DNA from: Fodinicola acaciae | GTDB lineage: Bacteria; Actinomycetota; Actinomycetes; Mycobacteriales; HKI-0501 | Length of the DNA: 64,000 bases | NCBI RefSeq assembly: GCF_010993745.1 | Contig: NZ_WOTN01000001.1 | Span: 1,243,235-1,307,234, forward strand | Reading direction: 5' to 3' | Shown: piece after piece, positions 7,682-16,955 of the stretch | Numbering within the stretch: position 1 is the first letter of the stretch | How the letters are laid out: the number at the start of each line of letters is the position of its first letter | Translations under genes and position numbers: made by a program | Notes under the pieces: model-generated | Seen by the model: only the letters and a program-made list of their open reading frames with translations | Databases searched by the model: none | What the model was told of the DNA's origin: nothing

Positions 7682-7709
7682 AAAAAACCCCGGGGCACTC
7701 GCCCCGGGG
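7682..7709 (-). terminator. Intrinsic terminator of the threonine attenuator
   Basis: Read on the minus strand, ccccggggc (7709-7701) and gccccgggg (7696-7688) form a nine-base GC stem with a four-base loop. Six T residues (7687-7682) follow. It stands between the leader peptide and the synthetase ribosome-binding site and would stop transcription unless the left arm is sequestered. Confidence 0.85.
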
Positions 7710-7726
7710 CTTGGAAGCTGCATGGA

Positions 7727-7777
7727 TCAGCGCGCCGGGACCTTCTCCGGCGTCGTCGTCACAAAAGCGCGCTGCAT
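7727..7777 (-). CDS. Threonine leader peptide (MQRAFVTTTPEKVPAR)
   Basis: This 16-codon ORF has three consecutive ACG threonine codons at positions 7-9. The RNA can form a 1:2 hairpin, CGCCGG (7752-7747) with CCGGCG (7738-7733). Alternatively GUCCCGG (7741-7735) can pair with CCGGGGC (7707-7701), the left arm of the terminator. A ribosome stalled at the Thr codons would cover CGCCGG, free the second segment and favour antitermination. This is the classical amino-acid attenuation layout. Pairings were worked out by eye. Confidence 0.8.
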   Translation of the reverse strand: MQRAFVTTTPEKVPAR

Positions 7778-7783
7778 GCAACG

Positions 7784-7789
7784 ACCGTA
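7784..7789 (-). promoter_or_regulatory. -10 box placing the start on the leader-peptide ATG
   Basis: TACGGT on the minus strand ends six bases before the ATG of the leader peptide, so transcription should begin at that A. The leader peptide would be translated from a leaderless mRNA. No convincing -35 is seen. Confidence 0.5.
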
Positions 7790-7810
7790 GCACCGCCTGT
7801 CACCGCCCTC

Positions 7811-7876
7811 GAATCGAATATGCAAGTGTGGGCGACTCTTCGCGGCAGAAGTGCCCCACACTTGCACATTCGATTC
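7811..7876. repeat. 22-bp inverted repeat with 22-base spacer
   Basis: The arms 7811-7832 and 7855-7876 match at 21 of 22 positions. The sequence follows the stop of the Lrp gene (7891) and precedes the attenuator promoter. It may be the Lrp-gene terminator (no T-tract is seen), an operator for the synthetase transcript, or a small mobile remnant. Confidence 0.7.
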
Positions 7877-7890
7877 CAAACCCGCGGTGC

Positions 7891-8352
7891 TTACGGGGCG
7901 CCCGGTGGGGCGAGTGGGCCGCGGTAGGGAAGTGGCTGGCTGTAGACGACGTTGGTCGTGGTGCTGCCAAACTGGGCCAGCTCGTCGACGATCCGCTCCA
8001 GGTGCGGCATCGAGGCGGCCGCGACCTTGAGCGAATAGCAGTCGTCGCCGGTCGTACGCAGGCACTCGAGGATCTCGGTGCGCTCGCGCAGCAGTTTGTG
8101 CAGTGGCTCGTGCTGGTTGCCAGGATATTTGAGCCGTACGACGGCCAGCACCGTGAAGCCGGCGGCGGCGAGATCGACCTCGGCGCGATAGCCGGTGATG
8201 ACGCCGGTGTTCTCCAGCCGGCGTACGCGCTCGGTCGTCGCCGACGCGCTCAGGTTGACCCGCTTGCCGAGCTCGGTGAGCGGCATCCGGCCACCGGCCT
8301 GCAGCTCGACCAGGATGGCCCAGTCGGTCGCGTCGAGATCCACGGTCATCAC
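7891..8352 (-). CDS. Lrp/AsnC-family regulator
   Basis: The 153-residue product has an N-terminal HTH at about 5-62 (DWAILVELQAGGRMPL, SASATTERVRRLE) and a C-terminal RAM ligand-binding fold at about 68-145. These proteins act as octamers or dimers that respond to amino acids. The start at 8352 gives MMTV; the next Met is equally possible. It is divergent from the LLM gene and upstream of the threonine-attenuated synthetase, so an amino-acid-linked role is plausible. The effector cannot be read. Confidence 0.85.
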   Translation of the reverse strand: MMTVDLDATDWAILVELQAGGRMPLTELGKRVNLSASATTERVRRLENTGVITGYRAEVDLAAAGFTVLAVVRLKYPGNQHEPLHKLLRERTEILECLRTTGDDCYSLKVAAASMPHLERIVDELAQFGSTTTNVVYSQPLPYRGPLAPPGAP

Positions 8353-8442
8353 GCCAAACTACCGGGAGATCCCCGGCGAGACAGCGCGTACGCCGTGAGG
8401 AATCTCTTCCGGATCGTTGTCTGGCGCGGATAGCGTGGAGCC

Positions 8443-9258
8443 GTGCGACTTGGCGTGAACGTGCCCAACTTCGGTCCGGGGACCGACCCTGGCGTGCTGC
8501 GTGCCTGGGGACAGACGGTGGAGGGCCTCGGTTTCGACCTGCTGATGCTCTCCGACCACGTCAGCGTGACATCGGACGTGGCCGCACAATATCCGGCGCC
8601 GTTCTACGAGCCGTTCACCACGCTCGCCTGGCTCGCCGGCAGCACGACCGGCATCCAGCTCGGCACGACCGTGCTGGTGCTGCCATATCGGCATCCGCTG
8701 CTGACCGCGAGGATGGCGGCCAACCTGCACGACCTCAGCGGCGGCCGGTTCGTGCTCGGGGTCGGTGTCGGCTGGGCCAGGCAGGAATACGCGGCGCTCG
8801 GTGTGCCGTTCGAAAATCGCGGCGCGTTGACCGACGAATACCTGCACACGATCACGACGGTGTGGCGCGACGAAGCCGACTACCGCGCCACGCGGATCCC
8901 GATCTGGGTCGGCGGCAACAGCGCGGCGGCGATCCGGCGAGCCGTACGGTTTGGTGCCGCGTGGCATCCGCTGCGGTTCCGCCTCGACTGGTTTGCCGAG
9001 CAGGTCGGCAAGCTCGACGGTGTGCCGCTCGCGCCACGGATCGCGTTGCGGCTGACCGACAAACCACTCGACGACCGGCTCGCCGGCGAAGGCACGATCG
9101 ACCAGGTCGTCGGCGATCTGCAGCGGCTGCGAGAGCTCGGCGCGCGGGCCGTCGTGCTCGATCCGTTCTGCGGCGATCCGGACGAGACCCGGCGGCCGGA
9201 GGTCGCCTGGCGCGCGCTCGCGACCGTAGGAGCCGCATTCATCGAAGGAGACAACTGA
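8443..9258 (+). CDS. LLM-class F420-dependent oxidoreductase
   Basis: The 271-residue protein is a TIM-barrel luciferase-like monooxygenase of the F420-dependent type. Visible family parts are NFGPGTDPGVLRAWGQ near the start, LMLSDHV (about 35-41), GTTVLVLPYRHP (73-84) and GRFVLGVGVGWARQEYAALG (101-120). The GTG follows a TAGCGT -10 box (8431-8436) by six bases, so the mRNA is likely leaderless. The TGA overlaps the ATG of the deaminase gene by one base, hence a two-gene operon. The substrate is unknown. Confidence 0.85.
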   Translation: MRLGVNVPNFGPGTDPGVLRAWGQTVEGLGFDLLMLSDHVSVTSDVAAQYPAPFYEPFTTLAWLAGSTTGIQLGTTVLVLPYRHPLLTARMAANLHDLSGGRFVLGVGVGWARQEYAALGVPFENRGALTDEYLHTITTVWRDEADYRATRIPIWVGGNSAAAIRRAVRFGAAWHPLRFRLDWFAEQVGKLDGVPLAPRIALRLTDKPLDDRLAGEGTIDQVVGDLQRLRELGARAVVLDPFCGDPDETRRPEVAWRALATVGAAFIEGDN

Positions 9259-9689
9259 TGGCGTTGACGGCTGACGACGAGACCTTTCTGCGGCGTGCGA
9301 TCGAGCTGGCGGTGAAGGCGCGCGAAGGCGGCGATCCGCCGTTCGCGTCGCTGCTGGTCGGGCCGGACGGGCAGGTGCTGGCCGAGGAGCACAACACGAC
9401 GATTCGCGACGCCGACATTTCGCAGCATCCGGAGCAAAAGCTGGCCAGGTACGCGGCGCGTGAGCTGGATCCGGCCACCGCGGCGAAGACCACGATGTAC
9501 ACGAGCTGCCAGCCATGCCAGATGTGCACGGGCGCCATCGAGCGGTCCGGCCTCGGGCGGGTGGTGTTCGCACTGTCCACCGAGCAGCTCAACAGCCTGC
9601 GCTCACCGGTCGCGCCGCCGGCGATCCAGTACGACGGACCGGCGTTGTTCGACCTGGCGCGGGTGCCGGTCGAGGGCTACTACCCGTGA
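9258..9689 (+). CDS. Cytidine/guanine deaminase-fold protein with HPE motif
   Basis: This is a 143-residue member of the CDA/deaminase superfamily. The zinc site uses P86-C87-Q88-M89-C90 and a first motif H57-P58-E59 in place of the usual H-A-E. The catalytic Glu (E59) and both cysteines remain, so hydrolytic deamination of a nucleobase or related compound is likely. The ATG at 9258 shares its A with the stop of the LLM gene. The C-terminal FDLARVPVEGYYP resembles guanine-deaminase-like proteins, but the substrate is not certain. Confidence 0.8.
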   Translation: MALTADDETFLRRAIELAVKAREGGDPPFASLLVGPDGQVLAEEHNTTIRDADISQHPEQKLARYAARELDPATAAKTTMYTSCQPCQMCTGAIERSGLGRVVFALSTEQLNSLRSPVAPPAIQYDGPALFDLARVPVEGYYP

Positions 9690-9761
9690 ATGTGACGTGG
9701 GTGTGGCGAGAAGGCGTACGGCCGGTGCCGCTGGTAGCGTGAGCGGTGTTGCCGACCCCGC

Positions 9762-9934
9762 ACGGGAGAGTCCTCGAGCAGCCAGTTCGAGGCGCCGAAG
9801 GAGCAATCCTCCCCGGAACCTCTCAGGCCAACGGACCGTACGGGTGAGACACCTCTGGAAAGCAGGCGCCGGTGCGCCTCACCGACGGTGCAAGCCGAAA
9901 GGCGAAGCTCTCAGGTCCCAATGACAGAGGGGGA
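9762..9934 (+). ncRNA. Tandem glycine riboswitch
   Basis: Two glycine aptamers lie in tandem upstream of gcvP. The first has GGGAGAG (9764-9770), GCCGAAGGAGCAA (9794-9806) and CTCTCAGG (9820-9827). The second has CTCTGGAAAGC (9853-9863), ACCGACGGTGCAAGCC, CTCTCAGGT (9908-9916) and GACAGAGGGGG at the end. These match the gcvT motif, which turns on glycine catabolism when glycine is high. The gcvP ATG is about 38 bases downstream. Confidence 0.93.
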
Positions 9935-9971
9935 GGTTAGGTACAGGGCCGTCCAACCTCCGGAGTCGACG

Positions 9972-12821
<2,850 letters not shown>

Positions 12822-12837
12822 GAGGCCGCGCAGGCCG

Positions 12838-13419
12838 CTAACGAACGCGATAGAGCTGATGCATGACCTGATGCTCGGGCTTGTCCGACGACGGCGTGGT
12901 CAGGCAGCGCACCAGCTCCAGCTCGACATGGTCGGCGGCGAGGTTGTCGAACAGCCGCCGCCCTTGCCCGAGCAGCACCGGCACGACATGCAGGTGCAGC
13001 TCGTCGAGCTCGCCGATTCGTAGGAGGGCCTGCGCCGCGCCGGCGCCGTGCACCATCACGTCGCCGTCGCCGGCGGCCGCTCTCGCCTGCGCCGCACACT
13101 CGCGCGCGTCGGTGACATAGCGGACGCTGCCGGGCGGCGGCTCGTCGGGCACCTCGTGGGTCAGGACGAAGATCGGTACGCCGTCGTGGTGGTCGCCGTG
13201 CCAGTGGTTGGCGTGCTCGTATGTGCGCCGGCCGGAGATGAGAGCGCGGGTGGCCATCGCCTCGGCGTACACCTCGCCGCTCGGTCCGGGATCCTCGCGC
13301 CGGTCGAGCCAGTTGAACAGCCGGAAACCGTCGACGCCCATCGGTGTCTCAACACTGTCTCGTGGTCCGGCGACGTAGCCGTCGACCGACATGGTCATTT
13401 CGAGTCGGATGATGCTCAT
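12838..13419 (-). CDS. RibD C-terminal/dihydrofolate reductase-like protein
   Basis: The 193-residue product belongs to the RibD C-terminal (DHFR-fold) family of NADPH-dependent reductases. Typical parts are MTMSVDGYVAGP near the N-terminus, ALISGRRTYEHANHWHG in the middle and DVMVHGAGAAQALLRIGELDELHLHVVPVLLGQG, here cited only as the HGAG..Q and LDELHLHVVPVLLG motifs. The start at 13419 (MSIIRLEM) is used; a Met eight codons later is possible. It converges on gcvP with a 16-base gap. The substrate is unknown. Confidence 0.85.
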   Translation of the reverse strand: MSIIRLEMTMSVDGYVAGPRDSVETPMGVDGFRLFNWLDRREDPGPSGEVYAEAMATRALISGRRTYEHANHWHGDHHDGVPIFVLTHEVPDEPPPGSVRYVTDARECAAQARAAAGDGDVMVHGAGAAQALLRIGELDELHLHVVPVLLGQGRRLFDNLAADHVELELVRCLTTPSSDKPEHQVMHQLYRVR

Positions 13420-13494
13420 GACCTGAGCATCCCCTGACCGGCGCCCGGTGTGGAATCCCAGACTTCTGGGGTGTCGCGAGCGTAGGGTCGCCGG

Positions 13495-14589
13495 ATGATC
13501 AATGCGCAGGTCCGGACGCGGGTACGGGACGACGTCGTCCGGCTGGTGCACCGCGGCCTGCCGGTGTCCGAGTTCTCCCGTGCGGCCGGTGACCTGCTGG
13601 CCCGTGCCGTGCCGAGCGAGGGCAGCTGCCTGATGACGGTCGACCCAGCGACGATGCTGCCGACCGCGGAGTATGTGGAGAACGGTTTGCCGGCCGCCGC
13701 GATGCTGCGGCTGGTGGAGATCGAGGTGCGTGAGCCGGACTACAACAAATGGGTCCATCTCGCTCGATCCGGCCGTCCGGCGGCCAGCCTGAGTGAGGTG
13801 ACGGCCGGCGATCTGGACCTCAGCCTGCGCCAGCGGGAGGTCCGCCGGCCCGGCGGCTTCGCCGACGAGCTGCGGGTGGTGCTCGGCAACGAGCTGGCGA
13901 CCTGGGGTGCGCTGACGATCTTCCGCGAGGCGGGCCGGCCGAATTTCACCTCCACCGAGGTGGCATTCGTGTCGTCGATGGCCGGGCTGATCGCCGACGG
14001 AGTGCGCCGGGGTCTGTTGCTGGAAGGCGCAAACGCCGGTCAGGACGAGGTCGGTGTCGTCGTCCTCGACGTCGACGACGGCGTCAGCATGTCGAACGGC
14101 GTCGCGGATCGCTGGCTGCGCGAGCTTGAAACCGGCGACCGTGCCGGTGCGCGGTTGCCACTGGTGGTGCTGGCGGTCGCGCGACAGGCACGGGCCATCT
14201 GTGCCAGCACATCGGTGGACCCGCGGCCGGCGAAGGTGCGTGCACGTACACGATCAGGTCAGTGGCTGGTTGTCCGCGGTTCACTGCTCGGTAGCGGTCC
14301 GGACGCGCCGGTCGCGGTCATGCTGGAGACCGCTCGGCCGGCTGAGCTGGCGCCGCTGATGGTGCACGCGTACGGCTTCACCGAAAGCGAGCGGCGGATC
14401 ACCGAGCTGGTGGCGCAGGGCCTGTCCACCAAGCAGATCGCCAACCGGTTGCGGGTGTCGGCTTACACGGTGCAGGACCATCTGAAGTCGATTTTCGCGA
14501 AGTCAGGCACCGGCTCGCGTGGCGACCTGGTCGCGCGGCTGTTCGTCGATCACTACGCCGTCTCGCTCACTGCGACACAGTCGGCGTAG
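13495..14589 (+). CDS. LuxR-type regulator with GAF-like sensor domain
   Basis: The 364-residue protein ends with a LuxR/FixJ HTH at about 297-355 (ESERRITELVAQGLSTKQIA, VSAYTVQDHLKSIFAKSG). The N-terminal two thirds resemble the GAF-containing LuxR proteins of actinomycetes. No receiver aspartate or P-loop is present, so it is neither a NarL-type response regulator nor a LAL protein. The ATG lies six bases after TAGGGT (13483-13488), so a leaderless mRNA is likely. Divergent from the DHFR-like gene, which it may control. Confidence 0.85.
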   Translation: MINAQVRTRVRDDVVRLVHRGLPVSEFSRAAGDLLARAVPSEGSCLMTVDPATMLPTAEYVENGLPAAAMLRLVEIEVREPDYNKWVHLARSGRPAASLSEVTAGDLDLSLRQREVRRPGGFADELRVVLGNELATWGALTIFREAGRPNFTSTEVAFVSSMAGLIADGVRRGLLLEGANAGQDEVGVVVLDVDDGVSMSNGVADRWLRELETGDRAGARLPLVVLAVARQARAICASTSVDPRPAKVRARTRSGQWLVVRGSLLGSGPDAPVAVMLETARPAELAPLMVHAYGFTESERRITELVAQGLSTKQIANRLRVSAYTVQDHLKSIFAKSGTGSRGDLVARLFVDHYAVSLTATQSA

Positions 14590-14642
14590 AGAGACCCTTC
14601 CGGCCGCGGCGCGGACCGTGGCCGAAAAGGTGGTGCTCTAGC

Positions 14643-14852
14643 TCAGGCCGCGGCGTGCGCGGCGGTGTGCATGGCGGGACGCGGACAGGGAGCGACCGCG
14701 CTGCCGTCCGGCAGGATCTCGCCGCAGTCGGCGAAGACGATCACGCCGTTGCACAGCAGGCTCCAGCCCTGCTCCGGGTGAGCGGCCACCACGTGCGCGG
14801 CGTCGTGGTCAGGCGCCTGAGCGTCGGGGCAGGCCGGTTCGTGCGAACACAT
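14643..14852 (-). CDS. DUF5999 small cysteine/histidine-rich protein
   Basis: The 69-residue product begins MCSHEPACPDAQ and contains HPEQGWSLLCNGVIVFADCG, a pattern common in streptomycete DUF5999 proteins. Five Cys and several His residues could bind a metal. The ATG at 14852 was preferred over the longer form because GGAGA lies just upstream and family members start this way. The function is unknown. It stands alone between two divergent units. Confidence 0.8.
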   Translation of the reverse strand: MCSHEPACPDAQAPDHDAAHVVAAHPEQGWSLLCNGVIVFADCGEILPDGSAVAPCPRPAMHTAAHAAA

Positions 14853-15086
14853 CGTTGGTCTCCGGTGGAGAGAAATCGGTCGGTTGGCTGTGTGGTTGTG
14901 CTCACATAATGATCCCACGGCGCAAGCCCGCGCATGGCCGTTCGCCGCACCCTGTGGATAAATATTTCGCGAATGAGCACCTAATCGTTATCTGGCCACT
15001 ACGGGCCGTACCAGCGGTAACGCTGTGTTGACCGACCGCATCGGCCGGCCGCGTCGGTTGCCTGAGCGCGCAAGGATTCGTACCCG

Positions 15087-15680
15087 TTATGCGGACGGAG
15101 CGTCCCCGATATGCGCGGCCAGCGCGGTCACGCCGGTCGCGATGTCGGCGCCGCTCGGCGCACTGTCCGGATCGAACAGCCACTGGATCAGGATGCCGGA
15201 CATCAGCGCCATCTGTACGGCGCCGACCGTACGCTTCGCCTCCGCGTCCAGTGATTCCTCCGGCTTACCCAGCAGGCCGGCGGCGAGGCCGCTGCGGCCT
15301 TCGCGCATGCCTTCCTGGATGATCTCGGCGATCCGCGGGTTGTGCTGGGCCTCGATGCTCGCCTCGACGGTCGCCAGCCACAGCTTGGGATTGGTGCGGA
15401 ACGACGCGATCGCCGTACGCCAGAAGGCCTCGTACTGCTCGCGTGGCGTCGCGTCCTTGTCTGTGGACGCGCGTACGGCGGCCTCGACCTCCTCGCCCCA
15501 CTCCTCGATGGCCTGCATGAACGCCTGTGTCATCAGCGCGTCCCGAGAGCCGAAGTGATAGCCGATCGCGGCGTGGTTGACGCCGGCGGCGGCGGCGATG
15601 TCGCGGACCGTCGTGCGGGCCCAGCCCTTGTCCTTCAGGCAGGTGAGCGCGCCGGCCAGCAGGTCCTCTCGGTTTCCCAT
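15087..15680 (-). CDS. TetR-family repressor of the adjacent monooxygenase gene
   Basis: This TetR protein has 197 residues from the ATG at 15680. The HTH lies at about 20-48 (TTVRDIAAAAGVNHAAIGYHFG), and the C-terminal ligand domain is of the TetR_C family. It is divergent from the FAD monooxygenase gene with a palindrome between them at 15705-15737, so it very likely represses both. The ligand may be the monooxygenase substrate. Confidence 0.88.
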   Translation of the reverse strand: MGNREDLLAGALTCLKDKGWARTTVRDIAAAAGVNHAAIGYHFGSRDALMTQAFMQAIEEWGEEVEAAVRASTDKDATPREQYEAFWRTAIASFRTNPKLWLATVEASIEAQHNPRIAEIIQEGMREGRSGLAAGLLGKPEESLDAEAKRTVGAVQMALMSGILIQWLFDPDSAPSGADIATGVTALAAHIGDAPSA

Positions 15681-15704
15681 GCGCCACACCTTACCCGCCA
15701 ACTG

Positions 15705-15737
15705 GTTTATCCATATGGATTGACCAAATGGATAAAC
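15705..15737. promoter_or_regulatory. TetR operator between divergent genes
   Basis: gtttatccat (15705-15714) and atggataaac (15728-15737) are exact inverted repeats with 13 bases between. A nested atccatatggat palindrome occupies 15709-15720. It covers the shared promoter zone of the TetR and monooxygenase genes. Confidence 0.8.
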
Positions 15738-15779
15738 CGTCTGTATGGTCGTCGCATCGACAACCCGAAGGGGACTGCC

Positions 15780-16955
15780 ATGACCACGGTTCTGATCTCA
15801 GGTGCCGGCATCGCCGGTCCGTCGCTGGCCTTCTGGCTCAGCCGGTACGGCTACGACGTGACCGTCGTGGAACAGGCGCGCGGCCTGCGTGCCAGCGGCG
15901 CGGCGGTGGACTTCCGCGGCGACCAGATGGCGCTGCTGGAACGGATGGGGATCCTCGCGGAGATGCGGTCGTACGACACGGCCATGGGTGACCAGCTGAT
16001 CGTCGACGCCGCCGGCCGCCAGGTGTCGCGGCTGCCGTCGGTGATCTTCAGCGGCGAGCTGGAGATCGAGCGCGGCGACCTCTCAGGTGTGCTCTACCGG
16101 CACACCAAGGACGGCGTCGACTACGTCTTCGGCGACCGGATCACCGCGCTGGACGAGCAGGCCGACAGTGTGTACGTCACCTTCGAGCACCGCCGCGCGC
16201 GGCGCTTCGACCTGGTGGTCGGCGCCGATGGCCAGCACTCCGGCGTACGACGGCTGGCATTCGGCGACGGCTTCCAGGTCGATCTCGGCTACTACACCGC
16301 CGGTTTCAGCATGCCGAACGTGCTCGGCCTCGACCACAGTGCGCGCATCTACAACGAGCCCGGCCGTTACGTGAACGTCAGCAGCGCGCGCAACCCGCGG
16401 CGCGCCGCGGTCAGCCTGGTCTTCGCGTCGCCGGAGCTCGCGTACGACCGGCGTGATCTGGCGGAGCAGAAGCGGATCATCGCCGAGCACTACGGCGCGA
16501 CCGGCTGGGTCGTGCCGCAGCTGCTCCGGGAGCTGGAGAAGGCCGACGACCTGTATTTCGCCTCGCTCAGCCAGATCCAGATGCCGCGCTGGTCGACCGG
16601 CCGCATCGCGCTGCTCGGCGACGCGGCCTGGTGCGGCGGTCCCGGCGCCAGCGGCACCGGATACGCGATGCTCGGCGCGTACACGCTGGCCGGGGAGCTC
16701 GTCTCGACCGGTGACCACGCAGTCGCCTTCGCGCGCTATGAGGAGGCGATGCGGCCGGCCACGACGAAGTCGGCCAAGTTTGCCACCGGTGCCGGAAAGT
16801 TCCTGGCGCCGGCGACGGAGGCGAAGATCCGACGGCGCAACCGTACGTACCGATTCCTGTCGTCGCGGCCGATGACCGGGCTGATCAACAAGCTGGCCAA
16901 GGGCCACGCCAACACCGGCGACCTGGCCGACTACCAGCCGCTGACGACCGTGTGA
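15780..16955 (+). CDS. FAD-dependent aromatic-type monooxygenase
   Basis: The 391-residue flavoprotein belongs to the p-hydroxybenzoate hydroxylase/TetX-like group. It has the FAD-binding GAGIAG motif at 8-13, an acidic E31 at the end of strand 2, the GADG motif at 148-151 and the GDAAWCGGPGASGTG segment near residue 279. It should use NAD(P)H and O2 to hydroxylate a small aromatic compound or an antibiotic. The ATG at 15780 follows AAGGGGACTGCC. It is controlled by the divergent TetR protein. Confidence 0.88.
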   Translation: MTTVLISGAGIAGPSLAFWLSRYGYDVTVVEQARGLRASGAAVDFRGDQMALLERMGILAEMRSYDTAMGDQLIVDAAGRQVSRLPSVIFSGELEIERGDLSGVLYRHTKDGVDYVFGDRITALDEQADSVYVTFEHRRARRFDLVVGADGQHSGVRRLAFGDGFQVDLGYYTAGFSMPNVLGLDHSARIYNEPGRYVNVSSARNPRRAAVSLVFASPELAYDRRDLAEQKRIIAEHYGATGWVVPQLLRELEKADDLYFASLSQIQMPRWSTGRIALLGDAAWCGGPGASGTGYAMLGAYTLAGELVSTGDHAVAFARYEEAMRPATTKSAKFATGAGKFLAPATEAKIRRRNRTYRFLSSRPMTGLINKLAKGHANTGDLADYQPLTTV

